Shown here one piece after another: positions 24,561 to 34,003 of a stretch of 64,000 nucleotides of DNA. The stretch comes from Sarcophilus harrisii (taxonomy: Eukaryota; Chordata; Mammalia; Dasyuromorphia; Dasyuridae). Under the pieces are notes generated by a model. That model was not told the DNA's origin and searched no databases. It worked only from the letters and a program-made list of their open reading frames with translations. The position numbers and the translations under genes are program-made. The stretch is from the NCBI RefSeq assembly GCF_902635505.1, contig NC_045429.1, forward strand, positions 165,438,997-165,502,996, in the 5' to 3' direction. Each line of letters opens with the position of its first letter. The first letter of the stretch is position 1.

Positions 24561-24639
24561 AATTTTTTTCCTTGTTAGTGAAAAGAACTCCAATATGGAA
24601 TTTCCTCTACCAATGCATATCAACAATAGTTCTGGAACT

Positions 24640-25110
24640 TAATAGTCTTAGAGAGCTGCCAGGGCAAGGAGAAGTTAATTGATTTGTCCGAGATGCCATA
24701 ACTAATGTATATCAGAGTAGTCTCCTTTGACTTTATATCCATCATGATGCACGATTTTTTGCATTATATAAAGAGGTACTTAATAAATATTTGCTGGTTT
24801 ATACTGGATTTAATTGAATTGGACTTGTACCATTTTATAGCTAAAAGGGACCTGAGTCATCCATCATCTCATTCAACTCTCATTTTACCAATGAGGGAAC
24901 TAAAACCTAGAGGAGTTAAGTAACTGCTAATCACACTGCTAATAATTTTAGGAGGTGAAATTTGAAGTCAGTTTTTCTGACTCCAAATTTAATGATATTT
25001 CTACTTGGCAATTAGCAATGGAATAGATGGCACATGAGGTCCTTCACACCCAGCACTATGCCTGGGACAGAATAGGTGTTTAGTAAACACTTTTTGATTA
25101 ACTGATTATG
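24640..25110. repeat. MIR and L2 terminal fragments, clustered
   Basis: Several short old pieces follow one another: a MIR-like core at 24640-24730 ('gaagttaattgatttgtccg'), an L2 3' end at about 24765-24800 ('tacttaataaatatttgctgg'), an old repeat at 24820-25010 ('aaaagggacctgagtcatcc', 'accaatgagggaactaaaac') and an L2/MIR end at 25020-25110 ('cagcactatgcctgggacag'). Confidence 0.55.
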
Positions 25111-25183
25111 ATAGAAAGACGGAATAATGGAGTAAAAAGGGCATTACACTTACACACAGATCATTTGACTTTTAATCCCAGAT

Positions 25184-26203
25184 TGTAGAGGGCCGCAGAT
25201 AGTGGGGAACTCTGGATTCCCAGAGGGAACCTGCTGACAATGTGTGATTTGGTTCCCCACTCTTCCTGAGAAGTCAAGGAGGATATGGCCACCTGTGTTC
25301 TACTTGAAGCAAGGGATACTTACAGTAAAGAGAGGCATTTACATAAAATAGCAGGGTGCTTATAGTTAGCACTTGCACAGTGTGCTGTGGTGATAGAATG
25401 GTTCTCTAGTTCACACATACATAGTGTGCTGTAATGATGTAATCATACCAACGTATTTAAGGGCTGAAAGTACTTGAAATAAAGACTCCATCTTTGACCA
25501 TCCTGGTGGCTCTCCTGCCTCCTTCACACCTCCACTAAGACCAAGGCTGGTCCTGAGATCCTCCAGAAAGCTAGTCCAGACACTACATATGACAATGTGG
25601 GACACAAGAATCACAAGAAGCATAAGAAATAAAGAAGCAGCAGCACTTGAGAGCTGTTCATGAGTAGGATCCTCCCAGAGTTCTTTCGGTAACCTGTGGG
25701 AAAGGAAAGGGAAAAGAGACCTGGTAAGGCTTTTTTAGTCAGGGTAATTAAATCAAAGGACTGAGTCAGGAGACTGATGAAAGACTAAAATGCCTATTCT
25801 GACTACAATCCTCTTCTCCATTTGAAAGTTTGCCTCTATGACATCTCACAAGATTCAACATCTGATATAGTGCTTGCTGTTTGCACTCTCTAGCATGTGA
25901 AATCAGATATCTTAGCATGTGGAGTGAGATAACAGTCAATGCCTTACTGATTATGCTGTGGGGGAAAAATCCCGTTTCCATAAAACAAACAAACAAAAAA
26001 AAACCGGGGAATTGTTAATGCCTAAGTGAAGGGACAGGTCAATTCTGAGAGCCTCTACAGCTGTGGATCATAACACTTGAAGGAGTTGAAAAGAAAGCCT
26101 TTGCTGATGCAGGTGTTCCTTGTGGATTAGGAATGAAATAAATTGGAGGCAAGAGGGAAGAGAAGAGAGGTTAGAGACTGTAACTGCCTCTCAGTCTCCT
26201 TGT

Positions 26204-26274
<71 letters not shown>

Positions 26275-26355
26275 CCTCTCACATGAAGAAATCCATTCTA
26301 CAGATCTGAGTTAGCCCTCCAGCAGCTACTGGAGGGTGGCTCCCATATCACAACA
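25184..26355 (+). mobile_element. LTR-retroelement fossil (endogenous retrovirus-like), compact
   Basis: The unit starts TGTAG, ends AACA, and is flanked on both sides by the same 6-mer, CCAGAT (25178-25183 and 26356-26361). A 6-bp duplication is usual for class II (beta-like) endogenous retroviruses. The left module (25184-25587) looks like an LTR: TGTAG...CTACA ends, a TATA-like 'gtatttaaggg' at 25453 and AATAAA at 25478-25483. A primer-binding-site-like stretch follows at 25590-25610. The right module (26013-26355) also looks LTR-like and is preceded by an A-then-G-rich, polypurine-like tract. It is a relic of about 1.2 kb with no usable coding region. Alternatives are one long solo LTR or two overlapping insertions. 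Confidence 0.6.
26204..26272. repeat. (ATC)23 microsatellite
   Basis: An uninterrupted run of 23 ATC units within the right-hand module of the LTR-element fossil. Confidence 0.98.
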
Positions 26356-26479
26356 CCAGATCTTCCAGGAAGACCCACTATGTAACATTGATGATGATTT
26401 TTCAAAAACTCACTTATCTTTTTTGAGTCTCAATGTTCTTATCTACAAATAGAGGATACAATTTAGCCTTATTTTGGTA

Positions 26480-26690
26480 TTGCCTCAGAAACTGGAAAAG
26501 AATTTAGAGATTTTTTTTTTAAGCCCATCCCTACCTTCTACCCCCATTTTATAGATGAAACAATTGATCTTGGGTGATTAAATGTTGTTCTCAGATGTTC
26601 TCAGAGCAAATAGGAAAAGACAAGCTAGATTAGACTCTAGTTTTCCTCAGTCACAGATTAATATTCTTGTTTCTACATTATACTGCATTT
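26480..26690 (-). repeat. MIR-family SINE
   Basis: Shows 'cccccattttatagatgaaa', 'caattgatcttgggtgatta' and 'agattagactctagttttcc', the reverse-complement MIR order. Confidence 0.65.
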
Positions 26691-27490
26691 TTATGTTTTG
26701 TAGGGTGGTTTAGAGGGAAGTAATATGTAAATATGATATATTAACTTCTCAGTATTGAATTCAAGCAGTCAAATCTGCTTAATGGTTGATTTAAGTAATG
26801 GCACATGGAAGATATCATTTTCTTTCATAAGGTCAATGATTAATTGTACAAATATTAGGCTGGGTGCTTTATGGGAGCTGACAGACTGGAGATGGATGTG
26901 TGGTGGACAGAAGGAGGGTGGAGTAGTCTATCTACAAAGATTGGAGGAATGGTAGGATAGGTGAGTGAAGATAAAGTATTTCAGTGTATATATAGATGGA
27001 GATATGAGTTTAAGGGTATTGGTTTTCTAGTAAGTTTCTTGGGTAAATGTTCTCTATGTGGGAGTAGCCTCTGGCTTTTTATGAACCTAACTCTTTTTGG
27101 GGACTTTGGTCTGGGTGTGACATCAGAGAAAAGATAATAAAACCAGTTGCTCAGAGGGCCTTGGAACTCTTCAAATAGATTTATTGGGAGACAGAAACAA
27201 AGAGGAAAAACTCCAAAAGATAGGGGGAAAGAGTCAGAAAGGAAAGCACTATTCTGTTTAGAAATAAACAGAGTAATTCCTCAGAAGTTCTCTGAATTCG
27301 TGAAATAGAGTTCAATCTAATGACCTTACTTCTATGGTCCTAAGAAATTAGGGGGTAAATTCACAGGGAAAGTTGATGCTTTAAGAGGGAAGACATGAGA
27401 ACCTAATCTCTCCCACAACTCCTGGGATTTTGGGGGAAAATAAAAAAATTGTGGATTTTTCTTTTTGTTCCTTGTAGAGTTTTGGTACTT
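26691..27490. other. No gene seen, about 800 bp
   Basis: Sequence without a recognised repeat. The part at 27060-27430 has a texture like an old LTR ('tagatttattgggagacaga'), but no matching ends or duplications were found. Confidence 0.4.
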
Positions 27491-27495
27491 TTAAC

Positions 27496-27498
<3 letters not shown>

Positions 27499-27539
<41 letters not shown>
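27499..27539. repeat. (CA)20 microsatellite
   Basis: Uninterrupted AC alternation of about 40 bases, followed by 'atacatacatt'. Confidence 0.97.
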
Positions 27540-27543
<4 letters not shown>

Positions 27544-27899
27544 TACATTATTTTTCTTCTGGATGAGTTCAGCCTTTGTTGTTCTTTCATTCAGGATTCA
27601 TGGTCAGGCCAAGTGGCCTTTGATAAAGTGAGTAAAGGGAAGAAAATGGATATAACCAATTAGTTGAATGGGAGAGAATATCACAGAAGGAAGGTTGAGA
27701 GAAAACAGGACCATTACAGTCAGAGCAGTAAAGGAGTTATGTTTGGTAGAGCGGGTTAAAATGGTGTTTACTATTCCCATTACCCTGGATAGGAACAAGC
27801 TAAGCTACACAGCTTGGGATGGAATTCTTCCTTCTTTCTCTTTCATCTTCCTAGGCAGGACAATAGGCACAGAAGCTGAGGAAGAAGCAGAGACATTTT

Positions 27900-28075
27900 G
27901 AATGGGAACCCAAAGACCTAGGTTTGAATATTGACTGACACTGATTCTGCAATTGTGGACAAATTTTGATCCTTAGTTACTTCACCTGTGAATGTACATA
28001 ACACTTGTAACTACTTAACTCACCAGATTATTTTGAGGAAAGTGATTTGAAAAGCTCAAAATAACGAGTTATTAT
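27900..28075 (+). repeat. MIR-family SINE
   Basis: Shows 'gggaacccaaagacctaggt', 'ttgaatattgactgacactg', 'gtggacaaattttgatcctt' and 'cttcacctgtgaatgta'. Confidence 0.65.
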
Positions 28076-28154
28076 TTTAACCTTTCCCCCTTTTCTTTCC
28101 CTACCAAAGTCACAAAACTCGTCAAAGTCAGAAAGATTGGGTTATGTTCAGTGG

Positions 28155-28800
28155 TTAGAGAATAGATATATAAAAATTAGATTTTGGAAGGCTTTATAGA
28201 TAATAGGACTTGATTTGAACCTAGAAAAATTGGCAGGATTTGGATAAAAAGAGGAAACTTTCCAGGCCGAAGAAGGTAAGAAGATCTGTGGAGGCAAGAA
28301 AATATAATAGTATAGAAAGAATAAGGTTCTTAGTAGGGGATGTTGTGAAATAAAGCTGAAATTAAATTGCAACTATATTTTGAAGAGGGCTTTTCTAGTC
28401 AGACTAGAGATTATAACTTTTTCCTGCCAATAATGGGGAGTCATTAAAGGTTAATAAAGAGGATTGATTGTGAAAGTGGTATGGTAGGAAAATTATGGTG
28501 GTAGTTTATAGGAGAGATTCAAGGGGAGAGGGTCCGAAGGTAGGAAGTCTGGTAAGCAGGATATTGCAATATTCCAGGTATGAGGTGATGAGGTGGAAAT
28601 GATGAAGAAAATAACTCCAATTATGAGATCAAACTGGAATAGACAATGGAAGAAATATTAATCATGGACAGCTTTGAAAGCTTTCCTATCAAATGACAGT
28701 GAAAGTAAGAAATAAATGAAAGTTTAATCTGAATACTTAATAAAGAGGAAAGTAAAAGAATAAAAGGGTAGACAACTATTTACAAAGTAAAAATGAAAAG
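28155..28800 (-). repeat. CR1/L2-clade LINE fragment
   Basis: In reverse complement of ORF2 order it shows 'tttggaaggctttatagata', 'gggagtcattaaagg', 'gtatggtaggaaaattatgg' and 'gatattgcaatattccaggt' followed by 'atgaggtgatga'. A second, better copy of the same part in the same orientation lies at 31677-32185. Confidence 0.7.
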
Positions 28801-28854
28801 CAGTTGGAAAGGTCAGTGGACAAAAAAATTATTAAAATTATCCAGAACAAGAGA

Positions 28855-29050
28855 ACTGTTCGGTTCTGCACACATATATTGTATCTAGGGTATACTGCAG
28901 CTTATTTAACATGTATAGGACTGCTTGCCATCTGGGGGAGGGGATAGAGGGAGGGAGGGGAAAAATCGGAACAGAAGTGAGTGGAAAGGATAATGTTGAA
29001 AAAATTACCGTGGCATGGGTTCTGTCAATAAAAAGTTATTTAAAAAAATT
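28855..29050 (+). repeat. LINE-1 3' end
   Basis: Shows 'gaactgttcggttctgcaca', 'catatattgtatctagggta', 'acatgtataggactgcttgc' and 'gggttctgtcaataaaaagt', ending in an A-rich tail. It is the reverse complement of the start of the copy at 48122, which fixes strand and family. Confidence 0.85.
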
Positions 29051-29109
29051 AATGGTCAGATTAGGAGGAAATCAAGGAGAAAAGTGCCCATGTAGGATAC
29101 TGATTTGGT

Positions 29110-29760
29110 TTTTTTTAAAAATGTATTTTATTTATTTTATTGAATATTTCCCAATTACTTAAAAATTTTAACAATATTTTTTAAAATTGAAGTTCTAAAT
29201 TATTTCCCTCCCTATCTCTGTACTCTTGAAAAAACAAGAAATTCAATATTTCTTATTTATATTACAAATATATGTTAAGTCATGTAAAACATATATCCAT
29301 ATTAGCCATGTTGCAAAAGAAATCACAGACAAAAAATAAAGCAAGAAAAAGAGTTTGTTTCCATTTGCATCCAGAATTCAATAGTCCTCTGTAGGGGGAC
29401 AGCATTTTTCATCATGGATCCTTTGCAATTGTCTTGGATTGTTGTCTTGATCAGAGTAACTAAATGTCTTACAGTTGATCATCCTTGCAATATTGCTGTT
29501 ACTGTGTGTAATTTTTTTTTTTTGCCTCTACTGTCTTTACTTCACATGATTTCACATGTTTTCCCAAGTTTTTCTGAGATCATGCTGCTTATCATTTCTT
29601 ATATTTCTCTATAGAATGATTGCAATATTCCACATCTTGTTCAACTATTCCTCAATTGATTTCCAAATCTTAGCCACCAGAAAAGAGCTGCTGTAAATAT
29701 TTTTGTACAAATAGGTCCTTTTCCTTTTTCTTTGCTCTTTTTGGTAATAATTTGGAGAAA
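29110..29760 (-). repeat. LINE-1 3' UTR fragment, older subfamily
   Basis: Begins with a T-rich run and includes 'attagccatgttgcaaaaga', 'tgattgcaatattccacatc', 'caattgatttccaaatctta' and 'gctgctgtaaatatttttgt', the L1 3' UTR in reverse complement. It lies tail-to-tail with the + strand L1 end to its left. Confidence 0.75.
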
Positions 29761-29989
29761 GGTCAGCATTAGTAAAGAAAAGAATCTTTGACTTTGACTG
29801 AGGAAAACTCCATAAAATTTTTAGTTAAAGGAAGTCCTTAGCAGAGGTAAGTTTTTGTTAGAGTTAAGTGGTTGGAAACTACATTGAAAAAGGAAAAGGG
29901 ATGAACTGGATAAGGAATAGGAAAGAATCGATAGGAGATAGTAAAATTTGTTATTGAAAATGAAGGTTCAGAAGATTTAATTTAGATAA

Positions 29990-30350
29990 TTTAAATCTTT
30001 GAGGATATCCAGTTCAAACTCTTATTTCACAAATGGAAAAAAAAACTGAGAACAAGACACTTAGGCAAGGTCACTGTATAAATAGTTAAAAAAAAATAAT
30101 TTATGGGACATCGAGGTGGTGCAGTGGATAGAGCACCAGCCCTGAAGTCAGGAGGACCTGAGTTCAAATATGATCTTAGACACTTAACACTTCCTAGCTG
30201 TGTGACCCTGGGCAAGTCACTTAACAATTGCCTCAGCCAAAAAACAAAACAAAAACAAAAAACCTCACATTTTAAAGTTTGTAAAGCAGATGCTATTATT
30301 ATATCTAGTTTTCCTTACCTAGGTTATGTTACAGAGCATCTAAGGTAGCA
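29990..30350 (-). repeat. MIR-like repeat split by WSINE1
   Basis: The left arm (29990-30080) has 'actcttatttcacaaatgga' and 'aggcaaggtcactgt'. The right arm (30265-30350) has 'aagtttgtaaagcagatgct'. Old and diverged; the two arms may not be one element. Confidence 0.45.
30105..30262 (+). repeat. WSINE1-type tRNA-derived SINE, complete
   Basis: Shows 'gggacatcgaggtggtgcag', 'tggatagagcaccagccctg', 'aagtcaggaggacctgagtt', 'tgtgaccctgggcaagtcac' and 'attgcctcagcc', with an (AAAAC)n tail. Little diverged from the copy at 62975-63151. Confidence 0.93.
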
Positions 30351-30444
30351 TTTGAACAAAATGTCTTTGTGATTTTAAAGCTCTTGTTCATTTCTAGATT
30401 CACATTTTTTCCCACTATACTGAGATGAACTAGGAACCTGGAGG

Positions 30445-30800
30445 AAGGAGTCAGTCCCAAAACATTTATTAAGTGACTACTATGTTCTGTTCAGCATTGA
30501 GGATCAAAATGAAAAGAAAGGCAACATTTCCTGCCTTCAATGAATTCTCTTTTAACTGGGGCAGATAAGATAAAAATAACCAGGAAAATTCAAGAGATAA
30601 ACAAAGGAGATTGAAGGCAAATTCAGAGGAAGGTACTAGCAGCTGTGGGATATAGTAGGTGATCTGAGTCTTGAAGGAAGCCTGGAGGACTTCAAGAAGT
30701 AGAAGTAAAGAGAAGAGCATTTCAGGTATGGAGGACAACCAGTCAGAGCCAATGCATGGAGGCAAGAGGTGAGAACTGCAAATAGGCCTGATGTGGTTGT
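30445..30800 (-). repeat. CR1/L2-clade LINE, 3' part (segment 1 of a split copy)
   Basis: Begins with the L2 3' terminus in reverse complement ('aacatttattaagtgactac', 'tatgttctgttcagcattga') and continues with 'ttcctgccttcaatgaattc' and 'gagcatttcaggtatggagg'. The copy resumes at 31080 and again at 31677, after two younger insertions. Confidence 0.75.
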
Positions 30801-30840
30801 ATGAAACATATAGCTAAATCCATATAGGTATATGGGTATG

Positions 30841-31070
30841 GGGAGGTGACAAAGTGATTAAAGTGCAAGGCCTGGAGTCAGTAAGGTTCCTCTCCTTGTG
30901 TTCAAATCTGGCTTCAGATACTTAGTAGCTGTATGACCCTGGGTATATTACTTACCCCTGTTTACTTCAGTTTCCTCATCTGAAAAATGAGCTGGAGAAG
31001 GAATTGTCAAATCACTCCAGTATCTTTGCCAAGAAAACCTCAAATGAGGTCACAAAGAGTGACACTTATA
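30841..31070 (+). repeat. MAR1-type tRNA-derived SINE, full length
   Basis: Runs from the 'gggaggtgacaaagtgatta' head through 'gcaaggcctggagtcagtaa', 'cttagtagctgtatgaccct', 'cagtttcctcatctgaaaaa', 'tgagctggagaaggaa' and 'ccaagaaaacctcaaatgag'. Inserted into the minus-strand L2 copy. Confidence 0.92.
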
Positions 31071-31117
31071 ACAAAAGTATAAGAAGACTAGAAAAATAGG
31101 AAGAGCAGATAAATTTA

Positions 31118-31661
31118 TTTATTTATTTTATTTTTTTTAAATTTTTTATTTAATAGCCTTTTATTTACAGGATATATACATGGGTCACTTTACAGGATTA
31201 ACAATTGCCAAACCTCTTGTTCCAATTTTTCACCTCTTACCCCCCAACCCCCTCCCCTAGATGGCAGGATGACCAGTAGATGTTAAATATATTAAAATAT
31301 AACTTAGATACACAATAAGTATACATGACCAAAACGTTATTTTGCTGTACAAAAAGAATCAGACTCTGAAATATTGTACAATTAGCTTGTGAAGGAAATC
31401 AAAAATGCAGGTGTGCATAAATATAGGGATTGGGAATTCAATGTAATGGTTTTTAGTCATCTCCCAGAGTTCTTTTTCTGGGTATAGCTGGTTCAGTTCA
31501 TTACTGCTCCATTAGAAATGATTTGGTTGATCTCATTGCTGAGGATGGCCAGGCCCATCAGAACTGGTCATCATCTAGTATTGTTGTTGAAGTATATAAT
31601 GATCTCCTGGTCCTGCTCATTTCACTCAGCATCAGTTCGTGTAAGTCTCTCCAGGCCTTTC
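31118..31661 (-). mobile_element. 5'-truncated LINE-1 insertion with 15-bp target duplication
   Basis: The insertion is flanked by a perfect direct repeat, GAGCAGATAAATTTA, at 31103-31117 and 31662-31676. On the + strand it starts T-rich (the poly(A) side of a minus-strand element) and shows 'gatggcaggatgaccagtag', 'gatctcctggtcctgctcat' and 'ttcactcagcatcagttcgt', the L1 3' UTR in reverse complement. It is only about 540 bp, typical 5' truncation by target-primed reverse transcription. It sits inside an L2 copy, and the intact duplication marks it as relatively recent. Confidence 0.93.
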
Positions 31662-31676
31662 GAGCAGATAAATTTA

Positions 31677-32185
31677 AATGTTAAACAGAGGACATCACAT
31701 TTGATCCTAGAAGAAACAGGTATACAGCTGGAGTCTATTGTGGAGGAGCCTTACATAATTAGGAAAGTCACTTTGGTAACTCAAGGGAGGATGGATTGGA
31801 GACCAAGTGAGAGAGAGCGCTTTTGCCCTAGTCCAGGTAAGAGGGAATGAGAGCCAGAATTAGATAGATAGTGACAAACAGGAGAAATATCTTGAAGATA
31901 GAAGTAAGAAGCCTGAGCAGCTAGATTGGATACACGGGGTGAGAGTGAGAAATCAAGGATGATACATCCTGTGGTTCGCCTCGCAGCCTGAGTGATGAGG
32001 GCGATAGTGGTACCTTCCCAAATTCAGAAAAGGAGGCATGATCATGAATTCTGGTGTGGACATCCTGTTTAAGAGGTGAAACTGCAGCTCAGGAGGCTGA
32101 ATGTTATAGAAATGGGCATCAGGAGAAATGGAGATAACTCCAGCTTTGGAAGGATGAAGAAATAAAGGGCAATAATAATAAAAAA
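31677..32185 (-). repeat. CR1/L2-clade LINE, continuation of the split copy
   Basis: Continues where 31117 stopped: 'tcacatttgatcctagaaga', 'aaagtcactttggtaactca', 'gggaggatggattggagacc', 'cgcctcgcagcctgagtga' and 'ataactccagctttggaagg'. It ends about 200 bp before the CpG island. Confidence 0.8.
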
Positions 32186-32475
32186 AAAAGGCCAGAAGGG
32201 CGTATCCTATAAAAAAGAACATCCCAGGGAGTTGTAGTACCGGTGGAAAGGATACCTTTGGTACCCTGAGACTCGGATTCAGATTGTGAGCATCTCATTC
32301 CCTTTCTGCGAGGCTCGTTTTACTCCTCTGTAGAGTGAGGAGAGGGCTGATTCTAAGGTCCTTTTCGGCTCTAGAAAGCCTGCGATTTTTGAAACGGGGA
32401 AAAAAAGTTTGTGCCCGCGCATCGCAGAGCCTTGAACCGCCACGGAGGGCGTTCTGCGCGGAGGGGAACGGGCCG

Positions 32476-32492
32476 GGGAGGGGGGGGGGGGG
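32476..32492. other. G-run in the promoter, G-quadruplex prone
   Basis: GGGGA followed by 12 G residues (32481-32492) upstream of the GC boxes. Such runs can form quadruplexes and are prone to length variation. Confidence 0.8.
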
Positions 32493-32639
32493 ACGCAGCC
32501 CCGAGCTCGGGCTCAGCCTGGCTCCGGGTTTCCGTGCCAGCGGCGCGTCCCGGAGGGGCTGGCGCTGGGGGAGCGGGAGGGGTTTCCGCTGCAGGGGGCG
32601 GGACTGTTGTGGAGGGCGGGGCCGAGCGCGGACTCTCCT

Positions 32640-32792
32640 GACGGCTCCAGCCAGGGAATTTCAATTTGAAACCTGCGGGTGGGAGGACCGAGAGGAGGAG
32701 GAGGAGGAAGGAGAAGGAGAGGCAGCGGGGCGGCGGAGCCGGGCGACTCGGGGCGCAGGGACTGGGCCAGCTCCCGGCAGGCATCGTGCGGG
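32640..32792 (+). other. Candidate non-coding first exon
   Basis: The right edge is set by a good 5' splice site: exon ...CGG then GTAAGC at 32793. The left edge is approximate, just downstream of the GC boxes, because the start of transcription cannot be read from sequence. There is no ATG between 32640 and 32792, so the exon would be 5' UTR only, with the start codon in a later exon beyond this window. It is purine-rich (GAGGAGGAGG tract near 32691-32710). Weaker alternative + strand donors are CACGTAAGC near 33503 and TGCGTAAGA near 33612. Confidence 0.55.
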
Positions 32793-33189
32793 GTAAGCGG
32801 CCGGGAAAGGAGGGAAGAGCCGGCGCCGGGGCCGACTCGTGGCTCGCTTGCCCGGGGGCTCTGATTTCCCCTCGCGCTGCGGCCGGGAACGGGATCGCGG
32901 GCAGGAAGCTGCGGCGGCCGGACGGTCCCCGAGGGGGGCGGAGAGAGGGACGGCGGGGCTGACTGGGGGATGTTCTCGAGCCCTGTTGCTCCAGGCCGGA
33001 GCCGCCCCCCGCTTCCCTTCCCCGCTGCGGCTCCTCTCGCTCCCTCCCTCTTTGCCTGCTCCTCCGGAGCCTCCAGAGGGGGCTGGCGGCGCGCGTCTTT
33101 CAGAAGCTCGGGGGCGGCCAGGCGCGCGCGGCGGGCACCGGGGCCGGGGCACTGAGGGGGGCCTGCGGGCGCCCCGGAGTCCTGGAGGG

Positions 33190-33235
33190 GAGGAGGAGGA
33201 GCAGGGGGAGGAGCAGGGGGAGGACGTGCGCTGCG
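33190..33235 (+). repeat. G-rich short tandem repeat
   Basis: GCAGGGGGAGGA occurs twice in direct succession, next to a GGAGGAGGAGG tract. This is in the 3' half of the CpG island, within the inferred intron 1. Confidence 0.75.
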
Positions 33236-33550
33236 CCCCAGCCCCGGGTCCGGGCGCGGGCGGGGGGCGCCAGCTCGGCCCCTCCTGCCTGCGCGCTCTA
33301 GCTCCAGGCTCGGGAAGCCAGCAACTTGATCTCGTTTTGTGTGTGTGCGCATTTTTTGTCCCTTTTCTCTCTCTCTCCCCGTTTGGAGGGGAAACTTCCT
33401 TCCTGTGCTCCCCGCGTTGGCAAAGAATTACATCTGTATCTTCTTGCAACCCTTTCCCCCCCCCAAAAAAAAAAAAATCTCCCGCACAGGGCAGGCTGCA
33501 CACGTAAGCGCTCTCCCCCTGCACCCTTGCACAGGCACACCAAGAACTTC

Positions 33551-33728
33551 CCTCTTTGCACACACACCCACATATACGCGAAAGCCCCTTGCTAGATGTG
33601 TAATCCACTGCGTAAGATATATGTATGTGGGCTCACCTCTGTGCGCGTGCAAGGAGATTGGGGGCTCACGTTTGCAAGGAAAAAGGGGGGCTCTTGTGTG
33701 TATATGTGCGTGTGTGTGCCAGGAGAGG
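33551..33728. repeat. Inverted repeat near the CpG island
   Basis: The left arm is about 33551-33588. Its reverse complement starts GGGGCTTTCGCGTATATGTG and runs on with GGTGTGTGTGCAAAGAGG. The right arm, about 33687-33728, reads GGGGCTCTTGTGTGTATATG, then TGCGTGTGTGTGCCAGGAGAGG. Arms of about 40 bp are separated by about 100 bp. A third related unit follows directly at 33728-33765 in the right-arm sense. The units share a GGGCTC start (33629, 33662, 33688, 33729). Confidence 0.65.
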
Positions 33729-33917
33729 GGGCTCTTGCGTGTATATGTGTGGATCTTCAAGGAAATGCGCTTTTCTGTGTGTACAAATGTGTGAGTGAAA
33801 GGGGGGCTTCTAAAGCTTGGGCCCAGGGGAATCACAGAAAAGAGGAGAGATACTGCAGAGATAGCAGCAGGAGCTGCAGCTGTTTGCCACCCTTCACCCG
33901 TGCCTTCCCCTAGCTTA

Positions 33918-33956
33918 CTAGCCAGGGGACGGACCCAGACTCCCCTCCCTGGCTAG
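33918..33956. repeat. Perfect 10-bp hairpin
   Basis: CTAGCCAGGG (33918-33927) and CCCTGGCTAG (33947-33956) are exact reverse complements separated by 19 bases. TAGCCAGGGG recurs at 33994-34003. Confidence 0.8.
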
Positions 33957-34003
33957 AAGTCTTTACTGCTTTGACCCTCCCTCACTTAAGACATAGCCAG
34001 GGG

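Larger units (their letters stand above)
32390..33310 (+). promoter_or_regulatory. CpG-island promoter of an unidentified host gene
   Basis: Within an AT-rich window this stretch is strongly GC-rich and dense in CpG, as in unmethylated vertebrate promoters. Sp1-type GC boxes lie at 32595-32603 (GGGGCGGGA) and 32614-32623 (GGGCGGGGCC). No TATA box is seen near them, so initiation is probably dispersed around 32600-32680. Direction (+) is inferred from the downstream donor at 32793. CpG promoters are often bidirectional, so a divergent minus-strand transcript is possible. Open frames of 60 to 315 codons on both strands here are Gly/Ala/Pro/Arg-rich and explained by composition. Confidence 0.85.

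Noticed and set aside
26204-26272. ATC array considered as a CRISPR-like or spaced repeat
   Set aside because: It is a pure trinucleotide microsatellite without spacers, in a vertebrate genome.
27060-27430. Possible antisense LTR
   Set aside because: The texture is suggestive, but no matching TG...CA ends, poly(A) signal order or target duplication was found.
31518-31850. 110-codon plus-strand open frame
   Set aside because: It runs from an antisense L1 3' UTR across the target duplication into an antisense L2, so it cannot be an old gene.
32335-33608. Several long open frames (up to 315 codons) on both strands across the CpG island
   Set aside because: They are rich in Gly, Ala, Pro, Arg and Ser, overlap in many frames on both strands and come from low stop-codon density in GC-rich DNA. 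None shows a domain or sensible splice structure.
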